Assembly: GCA_963070105.1 (NCBI GenBank)
Contig: OY718804.1
Location: 682,001-746,000, forward strand
Direction of reading: 5' to 3'
Length of the DNA stretch: 64,000 nt
From: Litomosoides sigmodontis
Taxonomy: Eukaryota > Nematoda > Chromadorea > Rhabditida > Onchocercidae
The notes under the pieces are model-generated. The model saw nothing but the letters and a program-made list of their open reading frames with translations, made no database searches and was not told the DNA's origin. A program made the translations under genes and the position numbers. This document shows, piece after piece, positions 35,801 to 49,100 of this stretch; position 1 is the first letter of the stretch; each line of letters starts with the position of its first letter.

Positions 35801-37490
35801 TTTAATCTTTTGGAGAGTATTTTGCTTGAGAACAACTGATCAGTAACTGATTTAACGTAGTATTTGAGTCTTATTTAAGTTAACTAGCATTTTGTTCTTA
35901 AATCAGTATTCAAGTATTGAAAATATTCCTGCTATTTTAGTATGCGGATTATATGGGTACATGTGTAGAAGCAAAAGATAGTTTGACATTTGAATTTGGA
36001 GGTGATGATACACAACTGAATTCCATGGTCGTTACGTTGGTCGAAAGCAGTTACGGTATACAGGTTATTTGGTTTATACTTCTTTTTTGTTTTACTTGTA
36101 GGCTGTTACAGTTTTTTACTTTTTTCGAAGTTCATTTTAATATTGAGTTAAATGGATTCTTCTTAAGAGCCAACAACTTTTTCGTATATTGTTTTTTGCT
36201 TACTTTTTAGTGCTGGACATTATTGCATTTTATGAATAATATTTGAATTGCTTTTGTCCTTCCTATGAAATGCTTGATATGTTCTACTATTTTTGTCTTT
36301 TTAAGGATTATTTTAACAGTTCATTGGGATTGCAATTGCTCTACAAATTTGAACGACCTCAGTATGCTGATCTACTTGCCCAACACAAAACCAAACAGGT
36401 ACAATTTTCCCCTTCTGTGTCGCCGTGGTGCAGGTTGCTGATATTTTTCTGTCTCTGTCACTCGTGATATATTTCTACTTAATATTATAGTTCGACATTA
36501 CTGAAAAATATAAGTCAAGACTAGAGTTTAGAGAATGCAAAACCTGTACTACTTCGGAAAATTGCTAAAACCGTGACAAATTAATTTTGTAAAATATTGA
36601 AAAAGTCCCGTTTACATTTGTTTTATTCATCAAAGCAATTTGTGGATGCTTTCCTCGCCTAAAAGTGAAGATTTAAACTGTACTGGTGAAAATTTCGTTG
36701 AAGCGACAAATTTGGCTTTGTTTAGCAATATTAATTTTTCAGGAAGGAACAAAAGATACGAAGAAAAAACGTGGCAATGACACGAGTGATGGTGATGGTA
36801 AATATATGTCTCATGACTATAATTTTTTCTCAAAATGAAGTGATCTTGTTATTGTGTTTTTATTTTTCTACTATGTGCTAATTCCTGGTTATGTTATAGA
36901 TTCACTTGTCGACGACTATGATAAATTTAAGCCTTCGGAACACTATGGTTTCATTCATCTTCTTCGTTTGTTTGTTCGTTTTGGCCACATGTTAGCGTAA
37001 GTTTCTAATATTAGTTTCAATTTTAATTGTAATGAATTTCGTATTAGAATTGCCTGACCGGATTTCAAATGTATAGGAATAAAAGAAGGAAAATTCGATA
37101 ACTGGGAACATTTTCATTTATGATTGGGTATTTCAGATGCTAAATTTTTTTCGCATTACATTGATTTCTATGTTTGAAACATATTTTGGCATGGTATAAT
37201 CGACAAAAGTGTGCAAATAATGTTACACAATAAATTTAATGTTGATTTACTGCGTATTATTCGTCAAGAAGATACGCTGCCCAACCTGTTTTTATCTTAC
37301 GAAAGAAAACTTCGAAATGTTTTAATATTACAGCTTGACAAGTTGGAGTGGTCGAACAGTCGAAGCTATTGTGAATCATGTGCACAATTTTTTGAAATTC
37401 CTTGAAGTTAATCGTCATAAGTTTTTTGATATTGAAACGGATTACGAAGTGGCACCGCCTGAATATCAAAGACGCGTCTGGAGTTCGTAG
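32889..37490 (+). CDS. mrg-1: MRG15/MORF4L1 chromodomain protein (nematode MRG-1)
   Basis: Eleven exons in phase, 389 residues: 32889-32933, 33317-33457, 33589-33681, 34601-34769, 35011-35096, 35399-35509, 35941-36063, 36306-36398, 36743-36797, 36900-36996 and 37334-37490. The chromodomain lies at about 20-95 (VLCQHLDNLYYEAK, IYTVHYQGWNQRHDEK). A basic Ser/Arg linker follows at 94-170. The MRG domain spans about 173-385 (IPSVLKDILVDDHDMVNRQ, LLYKFERPQYADLL, SEHYGFIHLLRLFVRFG, HNFLKFLEVNRHKFF). MRG15 proteins read H3K36 methylation and recruit acetyltransferase and deacetylase complexes; in C. elegans MRG-1 protects germline gene expression. An acidic and basic insert (EGTKDTKKKRGND) splits the MRG domain. 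One aromatic-cage position is His here (H68). The ATG begins PPKKE, typical of the family. Confidence 0.93.
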
Positions 37491-40400
37491 AAATGTCCTA
37501 AAAAATCTCTTATGTGTTTTGTTTTTAATTCATTGAACTTACTCAACGTATAAACGTAGATCACAGATTTCGTAAAGGTTAAGATGAACGAATTTAGATT
37601 TTTACAGTTAAATTTTTACAGACTTACGTCGATTGATTAATCTTCTGATACCAAAATGTTTTGCACAAAAACTGGTAGCACTTTTTTTCCTTATGAGTTA
37701 TGTAATGCAAGTGATAAGAGTGTTGCTTCAATATGTAGCCGTAGGTTTTGTAACTGAGTCCAGGATACTAATGATATTAACATCTTTCTCTTTTTTCTAT
37801 TAAATCGTAATTTTTCTCATCTTGTCGGAAGTTACATAATCTTTGAAAATTTGTTTCACGTACTGATGTTTAGATCAAATGTAAGCAAAAGCATTATTCA
37901 GCATTCTCTTCAATGTTTTTACCATGTGGTATGAAAGCGTTAGTTTTGTTGTTGACATCATGCACTTGTTTGTTAATCCGTCAGTTTTTCATGTCCGCAT
38001 TTTTCTACTAAGCGTTATTAATGTATGTTGGCTAGATTTTCTTTTCTATATCCCCTCCTCCCAATATTTTTGTGTTTTGGGAATAGATTTTCTATCAAAA
38101 ACCGTCAATCCTTAATTACAATTACTTTTGAATCATGATGTCTTGCTGTTTTCTCTGGCTGCCGCTTTATTCTGCAGATTTTAGTGTTTTAATGTGCTAA
38201 CATCTGTCGTCCTCACCATATCAAGAACTGCCGGATCTCATCTATTTGTTTTTGAGTTGATTTGGAGTTGAATTTGAATCTATTTCAGGTAGTAATATAA
38301 TAGTGTGAGAACCTTCCATATCAAATATTGACAGCTCCAGGCGAAGCATGATTAGTTGAGTAATTTATTGTGATGTTGGAAGGATTCTTTTTCTATTATT
38401 CGTTGATGGTATTGGAAACAACTGGATTTCGTTCATGAAACATATTTTACTGTCAATGCTTTGTTTGAATATCAATTTTATCAATTGTTTTATGCTGCGT
38501 TCCATTTCAAAATTTTTCTCTTGTTTGCATTCATCGTTTTATTTCTTGTCATCTTGTGGCATGATTTTTTATTTGACATCATGTTGGGAACTTTGTCTGA
38601 TTAATATAAAGAATATTTGAATTGTTGTGTTCAAGACGTTTGTGAGTCATGTATAAGTTTTGCGCATCGTTTTACCAGGCGATTATCAATGATCATTTAT
38701 CAATATTCTGGACAGATGCGACGGTCTTTTTTAAATCTAATTTTAAGTTTGTGATGGAAATGTTAAAGATTACAAGATTTCACTATATGCATCGCACGTT
38801 TTACTTGCACGCATTCAATGTTCACAGTTTTATTGAGTCAGTGACATTCTAATCTTAGTTAATTATTCGCGCGTTACAAAATGGCTGTACCTAATATCAG
38901 ACATTGTTTTCGTATAATTTTCGTGTTTAATTGGATGGAATTTATGAAGAGCAGTGAAAGAGTGAAGGCATTGAAGTGTCAGCAGTAGTCGTAGTATTTA
39001 CTCTTCCTGTGGACGAAAAAAGGTGATGATAGAGGCAGCAGTTATCGGTCATTCAGCTAGATGAGACGTTGAACCACGTCGTATTAATCTGTGCTCTTTG
39101 TTAAATGCAAATGTATAGGGAAGGGAGAGTGGTGCGAGAAGAGGTTTTGTCACTTCTTCCTATCAAACGCAGCACCACAGATGTTACTCTCATATTTAAC
39201 TAAACGAAAGACGCATGCGATGCATTCCACTCTGTGATTTTTGCAAAAGGCCTGACGACGAGTAAGGCAACTGGGAAGGTAAAGTAATGTTACTGCAGCA
39301 GTAGCAACAGCAAGTGATACAACGGGTAGATGAACCGGTCATCGATTACTCCTACCATATGTTTGTTGTAAGTTTTTGGTTCCATTTCTTGCTCATTTTC
39401 ACTGAGTGATGTGGCGAGAAACTACGAGTTTCAATGAGAAATTTGTTGGCGATGAAAGCACCGTTAGTTATTTGAATATTTGTACCGTTAGAACTTTTGT
39501 ATTTTTGCATTTTTCCATGCAGCTATTACTCTCTGATCTTGTCGGTGGTGGATGTAGTAAGGTTTAGCTTTTGTAATTGAATACGTTAGATTTATTTATT
39601 TCAGTGGTAACGTCTACACTTCATCCTATCTATGTATATTGCTACTGCAGTTTACTTATTACTTTGTGTTATTGATTATTAAATGAAGACCTGAATCAAA
39701 ATCTGTTACTGCACTCGTATTTCTCATTGTTTTTCGGTACGCTTTGTACAAGAAACTGAGCATAACCGATCGTATTCATGCTGTTTGCAGGAATTTTTCC
39801 AGAATAAGACGATACTAGTGCAGAGGATTTTTCTACATTCATGTAAAGTAATTGTTCAGGTAGCAAGTGGTAGGAGAGAAGGCTAATTAATCTGCACATG
39901 TCGATTTCCTTATTATCTTAGAGCATTTTAGGGGTGCATTTTTTTACTCTTTTATAATTTAAATGATTTTTTTCACTGTAATTTTCTTTGATTACTTTAT
40001 GAGAAATCGTTGCAAGAATGGGGTTGTCGAATGGCAAATTTTGCCTTTTATAGCCAAACGCATTTCGTGGCTATTTTCCACCTATAATATTAGCTGGAAA
40101 TACTAGTGGCTTTTTCTAGCTTTAGCTAGAAAGAGTCAGTATGGAGTGTGTGAAGATTCGAGTAGTAGCTGTGAGTATGTGGACGTGACGTGTAATTATG
40201 AATGGTGTGAGTTCTAAAAATTGCAAGTGGTTAGAGTTGTAAAAACATGCAGCCGGGAAGGTATAATACAAACGACATTGTAGCATCTATTCTCGAATGA
40301 TTCAAACTTTGATTTCTTTTTTGTTCTTCCCTTTTTCTTATTAGAACAAAAAAAAAAACGTTTTTGGAAAAAATTATTTCTTCAAATGAATCAGATATTA

Positions 40401-41218
40401 TTCTTTTTTTTTTATTTAAATGAATGTATCACCATTACATGATATTACATTTTAATCACAATTAGCATCGTTTACGAAAATATTTGTCGATATTGTGAAG
40501 AAATTCTTCAATGAGCGCTATCTCAATGTGTATAGGCAAGAGTAATGCAATAGGAAATGATAGTAATAATAAAATAATAAATTCATTAAGCAATGAATAT
40601 TTACTTAGTTGGAATGAGATGTGGCAATGACGCTGCTGTGATAGTGTTGTTTAATTTGTTAAGCGATCATTATTTGATGATTGGACCAGTTCTACACGCA
40701 ATGATATTAGTGGGAGTTCAAGACACATGACGAGTGATGATGATGATGATAAAATTTTGCAGTTGCAGCAGCAGTAGCATCACTTTCATGAGCTATGTGA
40801 CGCTTACTTAATATATTTTGTTTATTGTTAGATTGAAGAGGTTAGATAATTATGACAAAATACTGTGTGTATGTATGTGTGTGTGTGTATGTGTGTGTAT
40901 GTGTGTATGTGTGTGTATGTGTGTGTGTGTGTGTGTGTGTGTTCTATTTTAAATTGTGGATAAGTTAATAATGCAAATGTGGTCTCTTCGACCTATCGAT
41001 TTATAAATACTTTTTTAATGAGAACGAATAATGTAAGAAAGATATCGAACAGAAGGCAGCATACTTCCTTTTTCTCGTTGTTCGTCACCATTGCTTTTTA
41101 TCGCATTTCTCTTACTGCGTACGATGCGATTTTAATTTTTAAAGGTTTCAAAAGTCGACAAAATGTATAGATTATATAATTTGAGCATTAAATAAAAATA
41201 TTCACGAGGAGGAAAGAG
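37491..41218. other. Intergenic region between MRG15 and amphiphysin genes
   Basis: About 3.7 kb without a supported gene. It should hold the MRG15 3' UTR and the amphiphysin promoter. From about 38990 to 39300 the composition is less AT-rich than around it, but no frame stays open. A TG microsatellite sits at 40864-40942. Confidence 0.5.
40864..40942. repeat. TG/TATG microsatellite
   Basis: About 79 bases of alternating TG with interspersed TATG units, ending in a pure (GT) run. It lies about 280 bases upstream of the amphiphysin start. Confidence 0.9.
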
Positions 41219-44200
41219 ATGAGTGATATATTCAGCAAACAATTGAAGAAACAAACTGCGCGAGCGAAAGAGAAGGTGAAATTTCATTTTTCGTTTTAAC
41301 TTTTTTTCCTCCTTTTAAATGTGAAATATACATATAAATATTTGACATCTAAAGTTTTCCACTTTTATAACGAGATGAGCGCCGTAGAATTAAACAAAGG
41401 AAAACTGAAACTGACTATCACTTGAATCAAGCAGTGAATGGATAATAGAAATAGTTCAGGCATCTTTAGCACACTGTTTGCTTCACTACTTGTGATCGGA
41501 TTAATTTAACTGACGTCTTCATCATATTTTTTATCCTCAGATTTTAGCAATTTAAAAAAAAGTGGTCGCTCATGAAAAAATTTTTATATTTCAGTTATTA
41601 GAAGGACTTGGTAAAGCGAAAGCAACACAAGATGATGTGTTCGATCAGCATGCTGCAAATTTAGTGAAGCAAAGTAAAGCATGTGAGAGATTACATCGGG
41701 ATTTAAAAGCATACGGTGCAGCATTACGAACAATGGTTCAAGCGCAAAAGACATTCCGAGAGACCATTCGGGAACTTTACGAGACGGATTGGCCAGATCG
41801 TGAACATTTGTGTGCTATTACACAGGTGATTTTGTTACTCGTAGATTTACGGTAAAGCACAATGTAATTATAATGAGAAATACTGTTCAAGTTTTAGCCT
41901 AAAATATGTCGTATGGGTTAAGTTTGTAAGCCTCAAGTTATCTTAAAGCGCAAGTGGTTTAAATCAAACCTTTTGTTGATAAAATCTTATGGAAGTCTCC
42001 AACAGTTATCCACTTTGGTACTGCAGTATTTTGTGATTGATCAACTGAGTAAAGTAAAGACACAAGATCGTGCATATCGTAGAAACTATCAGAAAGATTA
42101 TCAGCAGCATTGGGCTTAGGTGACTTATCGATGTTTGATTTTGTTCATCTTCCGGCTAAATTATGTGTAAATATAACTACGCATTACTGAATGTTTGATT
42201 GCAGGATTACTCAGTAGAATTCTGGATGCCAAAACCTGAAAAATCTCAGTTAACGATAATTTATAATTTATTATTGATATGATTATATTACAGTCACTGG
42301 ATCTTCAGTGGGATGAATTCGAGAAAACTGTGAATGATCAAGTGATGGGTTCTGTGAATACCTATATGGCGCAATTTTCGGACTTAAAATCTAAAGTAGC
42401 AAAACGTGGAAGGAAGCTTGTTGATTTTGATAGCGCGCGAAATAATTATGCAACCGTGAAAGCTAGTTCCAAAAAAGTTTGTTTTTCGTCTTGTATGGGG
42501 TAATATACTGGATTGATAGGATGTATCGTGGCTTTTGCAGAAGGTGGATGGCTGGTTATATCTGTAAATATACATGAATGTGGATGACTGATTGGATAAG
42601 TGATAAAGAACCCGTGAAGATACAAAGGGCAGTGTAATGGAATGAAGCTGCGATGTCTTGATCTTTAGTTATTGAATACGTTGCACTTTAAGCAGTCTTC
42701 GACCTCTGAACTTATTTTTCTGTCTCCCAACAATAGTGTATGCTTATTATAGTGTGAATAATGGTTCTTACACTGTAATCGTTGTAACGCAGGTGGATTA
42801 TGTATTCTTATTTCTAGGGCGATGATGATCCAAAGGTGCTGAAAGCACTAACAGACCTGCAGCAAGCTGAAACCTTGTATAGGGATTTGAATAGAGAACT
42901 TGTTGATGCATTGCCTGCTACGTTTGACAGCCGGATAACATTTTTTGTCGACACACTTCAAACAATTTTCAATGCTGAAAGTACCAATCATGCCGAATGT
43001 GGTAAGGTATGTTTGTCGAAAACAAATTGCACGGTTGCATAAGTTGTTTTATAGCTTTATTTGTAGTTTATTATTATTTAGCAGTTCAATATTTGTAATA
43101 TAACTTCAGGAAATCTCTGTAGTGCATGTTAATTCTCTCTGGCTACAACATTTTACGAATTCCAATTTTACCAGGGTATGAAGTGGCGGCTAAAATAGTG
43201 TGGGATATTTTAATTGTTTAATTGTTGGGATTTAACGAAGACTTTTATCTGTCGACGATTTTGCTCCATTACGTAATTGACGAGCAAACTTAATTTTCCA
43301 TTTTTTTAAACTAGTCGCTAATTTTTATTGCAGAATAACAAAACCCTTGTTACTTTACTGGATAATTTGGGAAACTCATTCGATTCTCTTCGTGTTCCAC
43401 GAAATGCGTCGGATCATTCGGTAGCGCCTGCCACAACCGACGAGCAGTCGATTCCAGCTGAAGATCCATCACAGAAATCCGGAGTGCCAGTAAGAGAACC
43501 CCAGCAAACATCTCCACATGTTTCTTCGAAGGTGAACAGAAATGACGCCGAGCATAACGAGGAAAATGCAGAAAAAGTATATCCGGTAAATTCAAATTTA
43601 TAGCTTGTCCTCTATTATTTGCGACTAAATAAAAGTTTAGCTATTTTGTTTTTTACTACGCTTTGTTATATGTGATACCAATCTTTGAAAAGTTTCTGTT
43701 TTATTCGTAGTATCAGTGAAATGTGTGAGGAACTATTTTTTGACCATAACCATGAGTGTAATATATTTTTTCTTCACCTACTGGTAGGTAGTGCCTAGGA
43801 GAAATTTTTTATTTATAATGCGCACAACTAGTAAGGAAACTTTCTACAGAACGGAAGTGTTCTACTATTGTTCGTGTTCCTTTTGAAAGAGGTACCTCAA
43901 TTTTTCATATTTCTATTTCTTATCTTCTATAGGATTTAATGTCAATTTAAAACCTTAACTTTTATAAGTATTATTTTTCTAGACTTTGATTACTGCACCA
44001 ACTGCAGCAGCTGCTGTCCGCGATGCTGAAGAGGGAGCTGGCAAAAAGTTGGCAAAATCGTCATCTGCTGCTGGTGATAGTGTTGGTGAAAAAGGTTCGA
44101 AATCCTCGCTAAATCCATTTGATGATGATGATGATGATGATACAAAAAACCCGTTTAATGAAAGTGATGATGGGAAGAAACCTCATCCCGAGCCACGTTC

Positions 44201-44806
44201 ACCGCAGAAAGGTGACACTCGTCAGGAAGCAAGTGCTGATCGAAAGGTTTGTAATGATATATGTAACAAAACCATTGCTGAATTGGCATTGGTGTACCAA
44301 TCAAAGGATTGTATTTTTTATGATTGTGTTAACATACTGCAGAAGGTTGCACCATGGTATGGAAGGGGGAATTATGGTCGTAATAGAGTCAGACTGTTAA
44401 TGCCATTCTGATTTTGGGAAGCTGGAGAATTATAGTTACCGCGTAAAATCAGGCCCGAATAAATTGAAATTTTGCGGTAGAGAAGGACTGATTTTTGAGG
44501 GAGAAGGTTGGATTTTCCTCTGTTGATCGAAAAGATAAGCATCAACTGTGCTGTCACTATTTTATGCTGATTTTATATCATTATTACTACAGACTTCGTC
44601 AGATCCTTCAGATTTTATACAAAGTTCGAGCTACCCATCGTTATACCGCGGAAGACACCGATGAACTTACGTTTGACGCAGGTGAAGTAATAGCAGTTCT
44701 GGAAGCTCGCGAAGAAGATCTTCTGGATGAGGGATGGTTGCTTGGTGTAAAACAGTCTGATGGAGTTCATGGTGTATTCCCTGCAAATTTCACAAAATCT
44801 TTATAA
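41219..44806 (+). CDS. amph-1: Amphiphysin/BIN1 (BAR and SH3 domains)
   Basis: Seven exons in phase, 456 residues: 41219-41275, 41595-41825, 42294-42476, 42818-43006, 43334-43585, 43983-44246 and 44612-44806. The N-terminal BAR domain (about 1-240) starts FSKQLKKQTARAKEK and LLEGLGKAKATQDDVFD, as in amphiphysins, followed by charged helices that form the curved dimer sensing and bending membrane. A disordered middle (about 240-390) has two NPF motifs (348-350 and 360-362) flanking seven Asp. The SH3 domain fills 393-456 (YKVRATHRYTAED, DELTFDAGEV, GWLLGVK, GVFPANF). In C. elegans AMPH-1 binds the EHD protein RME-1 through NPF-acidic motifs in endocytic recycling, and the motifs here suggest the same. 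The SH3 acceptor could also be nine bases earlier (44603). Confidence 0.94.
44121..44141 (+). repeat. Coding GAT repeat (seven Asp) in amphiphysin
   Basis: Seven perfect GAT triplets encode Asp 351-357 directly after the first NPF motif. Such a repeat can change length by slippage without shifting the frame. Confidence 0.95.
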
Positions 44807-46710
44807 AATGTTTTTATTTTGTGGATCTCGGATGCATGAACTGTTTGGGGTGTCCAAAGCTTCAGAATATAAAAGTTATAATTACTCGTCACTTAACTTC
44901 CAATACAGAGAATCGAAAATTTTGCTTGCTGTTTCATTTCGTCTTTTTCTCTGATTGACATACAGGAGAGATTTTGCTGCAATGGATAATGAAGAGAAAT
45001 CAAGAGTGACGATACGATAACATGAGATATTTTCAAATTCAACTGGACTTTCCGTTCCGAGTTTCCAAAGTTTTGTGACAGTGCAATTAATCGCTGTGAT
45101 TAATGCAACCCTTACTTTGGATTTGAATACTGTCTATAATTTTACTGCGTTAAAGACTTCATTTCTAAATATAGCAAATGTTTTATGCGCTTCCAACAAT
45201 TATTTCTTTTTCGCCACAATTATCTTTTTACAACTTTGAGTCTTCCTATTTTTCCACACTGTGTATTGTTTTACAGATTCTCCATATTTACTTAATCCTA
45301 AACATCATGTAATTGTAATTATTCAAATTTGATTCTTCTTCCAGCATTTTTAGAAATGTTGAACTTGGTATTTGTAATCGTGTGTGATATCAAACACTGC
45401 ATACTTTTTTTTTCATCCTTAATTCATCCCACTTACTTCATCGCTTGAACGTGTACAATGTTGTGATAGAGTTAAAGCATTATATTACTGTAGCTTTATT
45501 GTTGGTGCAGTGTGCCTTCATTTCTTTCCTTTTTGTTCCGTCAGGATAGGTTGAAAAATTTTCCTATAAATATCATCCTTTAAAATGCTTTTGTGGTGAC
45601 GGAGACAAATCACAAATGAGTAGGTGTAGCGGTGCGTAATTTTACTGCAATAGAGGCGGTCATGAGGTACGATATCAGAAGATTAGGCATTAAGTACAAT
45701 AGATTACGCTTTGTACTTTTGCTACATCATTATTTCTTATCCTCTCACAAGGACTGACAACAATGAAAAAAATTTAATTCCCAACACTATTTTTTCCCAA
45801 TACTTTTTTTACTCTTCAATTTTCAAAATTGAGAAAAATTCATTGTTATCTCAAAATTAGAAAAAAATCACGCTGTTGTTACAATTACTATAATAATTTC
45901 AATATTACTATTAGGGTATGACTGATACTTTCATTTATTTAATTATTTTCACAATCAGTCAGCAGCATTTTGCATCACTAGAGGATGCGATGGCACTTTT
46001 TTTTTAAAAAAAAAAACTAAATTTTTTAAAAAAACCTGTGCAATAATATCTTTAAAAAAAAACGATATCAGTGAAAAAAAAGTTAACGAACAAAAATTTT
46101 AATTTTAAAAGTCATTTTTCTTCCAAAACACTTGTTTTCCCGTTCAATTGTTGTCACTATTATGATTCTGATTTTATTTCACACAAAGAATATATCACTT
46201 ACCTCTTATTCCATACTTCAATTATATGATAGAGGAAAATTTTCCAAATAAGCTTTACACAGATAAACGTAAATAATAATTGACTGAAAAAGTCATTATT
46301 GTTATCTCAAAATTTGAAATGCTCAAGCATTGAGAATTGAGAATTACAATGAAACATAAGGAAACAGTGATAGTAAAACAGATGATGTACTAAATAATAT
46401 ATAATATGATTTACTGGTTTAATTGATTGATTGATCAATTATTGATCGATTATGCATACATTTAGAGAAAGAAAAATCGTAGAAATTGCCGATCGCGTCA
46501 TGCGTTTGTTCAAATGACTGGAACGAAGTCGGTTGGAAAGTTCGATGAAATGAATAGAAATAAAAATGATAATAGTAGGATGATAGGGACATGTCCATTA
46601 ACCAGCCCAACTCTTCAAAATCATTTATTCATTTTCATCATTACTTGAACAGATCCGGTTCTAGGTCTCTCTGTTGTCCTCTTTTTTTTCCCCTATCTCT
46701 CTTCGTCCGG
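44807..46710. other. Intergenic region between amphiphysin and collagen genes
   Basis: About 1.9 kb of AT-rich DNA with many A and T runs. It holds the amphiphysin 3' UTR and upstream sequence of the collagen. No gene or RNA was recognised. Confidence 0.5.
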
Positions 46711-46718
46711 TATAAAAG
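46711..46718 (+). promoter_or_regulatory. TATA box of the collagen gene
   Basis: TATAAAAG, 118 bases upstream of the collagen ATG at 46829. A TTTTACAG acceptor at 46752-46759 lies between them and may be the spliced-leader site. Strong TATA boxes are usual for highly and periodically expressed nematode cuticle genes. Confidence 0.5.
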
Positions 46719-46828
46719 AGTTTGTTAATAGTTCAAAAGGATTTGTTCTTCTTTTACAGTCCATCTCACAAGGACGGCAACATCAGAAGAAGCAGCACTG
46801 TCATTATCACGTTTATTCTTGCGTGATA

Positions 46829-48223
46829 ATGAATGATAAAACGAGTCAACAGCAAAGCCTAAAACCCATCGCATTCATATCGGTTGTTTTCAGCACCTTT
46901 GCTGTGTGTTCAATTTTAATAATATTCCCGTTGATTATTAGCTATGTTCAAACATTGGAGTCATCTGTTCAAGTCGATCTGGACTTCTGTCGCGTACGCT
47001 TTCATCCCTTCCTCATTATTTGCCATTTAAGAGATTTTTTAAAACAAAAATTTAGCATAACAATTGTTCAAGGGTATTCGTATTCGACCAGAGAGAATTA
47101 TTTGGAAAGAAAATTGAAATGGAAAATTTTTTTAATTTTTCAAAAAGAGCTAACCAACGCTACTGTTAGCCTTATGATAGAATGGTTAATCATTCAAGTT
47201 TGTAATTATTCATGAATTTTCGAATATGATTCTCTTCGTTGTTTCTTCACTTATTAAATTATAGGCTCGAGCACGGGATATGTGGAAGGAAATTTTGGAT
47301 ATAGAAACTAACGGACGTTATGACTCTGCGAAATTGGCACGTGCGGTGATGACACATCGAGAGGTGAAGCGCGATACGATGGCGGATTTTTGGGCACGAA
47401 GATTACACGATCAGGAGCTTCGTGACGACCCATATCAAAAGTCGGAATATGTTAAGGAAAGCCATGCAACTGGATACTGTTGCACATGCTCACGAGGACC
47501 ACCCGGGCCAATGGGATTGCCAGGTCGTGATGGTGCGCCTGGGACAGACGGTGAAATTGGCCAACTTGGTTCACCTGGACCAGCTGCACCTTTCGAAGAG
47601 GAAATTCAAAATCTATTTCCGCCACAGTGTCCGTGCGATTCGCCACCCGGTGAACCTGGTCCTAAAGGACCGCCCGGACCTGACGGTCCACCAGGGCCAC
47701 CGGGTCAAGATGGTGAAGATGGAAGACTTGGGGATCAAGGACCTAGAGGTTTGCCAGGACAACCAGGTCAAGGAGGACAACATGGAAGGAGTGGACCACC
47801 CGGAGAACCAGGACTGTATAGGACAGAAATTGGACCAGCGGGTCGACCAGGTGCCCCAGGACGTCCTGGACCACCGGGACCACCAGGGCCACCCGGTGCA
47901 AACGGCGAGGATGGTCCAGTTGGTGCAGTAGGTCCACCTGGCCTTCCAGGGCAACCGGGACCACCAGGTTTAAGTGGACGACCAGGATCCGCTGGACTAC
48001 GTGGAGAAGCTGGCACGTTTTTTATTTAATTCATCAAACACCAATATTGCAACTATATCATCAGTTTTTACGCATTGTTGTACAAACTTCAGTCCTATAA
48101 TTGCTTACCTAAATTACTCGGATTCAGTAAAACTTGTTCGTCTTAATTGAACACTCATTTATTGCAGGTGCACCCGGAAGTTGTGACCACTGTCCACCAG
48201 CTCGTCTTGCTCCTGGCTACTAA
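46829..48223 (+). CDS. Cuticle collagen
   Basis: Three exons in phase, 322 residues: 46829-46993, 47265-48012 and 48168-48223. An N-terminal hydrophobic anchor (about 14-40, [18 protein letters not shown]) is followed by [11 protein letters not shown] and a Cys cluster (CCTC), as in nematode cuticle collagens. Gly-X-Y block 1 runs from RGPPGPMG to GSPGPA. A non-triplet spacer with Cys follows ([12 protein letters not shown]). Block 2 is broken by LYRTEI, and block 3 ends in [11 protein letters not shown] and the family C-terminus APGY. Collagen chains trimerise in the secretory pathway of hypodermal cells and are crosslinked in the cuticle. Keeping the triplet register into the last exon requires a GC donor at 48013 (GCTG|GCACGT). 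Reading through instead gives a stop after GTFFI and loses the conserved Cys knot. Confidence 0.93.
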
Positions 48224-48291
48224 CAGAATTCGAAAGCAGCGGCTCGTGTTCAATTGAATTCTCATTCAAATTTTATTGAAAAGTCTTTAAA

Positions 48292-48297
48292 AATAAA
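48292..48297 (+). terminator. Poly(A) signal of the collagen gene
   Basis: AATAAA, 69 bases after the collagen stop codon; short 3' UTRs are usual for cuticle collagens. Confidence 0.6.
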
Positions 48298-49100
48298 GCA
48301 TATTTAATTGACTATGTCATCACGGAGTTTCTTCCAAAGGAAAAATGACTAGCAATTTATGAATTCAGAAATGAATATAAAATAGTGATAGTAATGACAT
48401 AATATTACACGTATCCTTATTTAACTTATTATTGGGCAGAGTCGTAAATGACAATGGACATAGCAATAAAAGCTCTGTCCACAGAGAGAGAGAGAGAGAG
48501 AGAGGGGGAGAGAGGAAAAAGAAGAAAGAGGAACAGATGATATGAATTATTCATTCTCCTTCCACTCAATTCTTGTCAAGGAATAAAAATAGCAGGAAAA
48601 AAATGCCTGAAAAATAACCCGTCTTTTTTCCGCTAAATTCTTCCTTTTATAGCAAAAATGAAAATGAAAGCAAAAGTCTGTTGAATGATTTTTGAGGATA
48701 GAAAACAATTTTTTTGAAAAAATCAAAAACTTTGCTTCAAATCAGTGAAATATTCCCTTCTCTTAGTCCTTTATTTATTCTTTTTTTTAATATTTTTTTT
48801 CTATTTTTCTTAGTCTTTTATTTATCGAGAAACAAGGAGCAGACAATTTGCTTTTTTTTTGCGTCATCTGAACCGTTTTGTGTTGCTAATAGCAGTGAAT
48901 GATGTTGTGACTAATGAAAACGAAAACTTGCTATGAGAAATTTTTATTGAAATTTTTTTTCGTGATATTTTGAATAAAATTTTTCAACTCTATAAGTTTG
49001 CAAAAATTCTAATTAAATTTCATGAATTATCAATATTAACGATCATCAGGAAATACACGAGGAAGAAGTGTTAGTTTACAATCACTAATTAATTACTAAC
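48298..49100. other. Convergent gap between collagen and BBS5 genes
   Basis: About 0.8 kb between two tail-to-tail genes. It contains a GA-rich simple repeat at 48483-48515 and T- and A-rich runs. No gene was seen. Confidence 0.5.
48483..48515. repeat. GA microsatellite
   Basis: About eleven AG units broken by a GGGGG run, on the plus strand, between the convergent collagen and BBS5 genes. Confidence 0.85.

Noticed and set aside
44119..44400. Plus-strand frame starting with a run of Met
   Set aside because: It is the GAT repeat of amphiphysin read in another frame.
47452..48016. Several long antisense and shifted frames over the collagen
   Set aside because: Gly-X-Y repeats on the plus strand give open frames in all registers; they are shadows of the real collagen exon.
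48013..48029. Collagen ending in GTFFI at the read-through stop
   Set aside because: It breaks the Gly-X-Y register and loses the conserved Cys knot encoded by the next exon.
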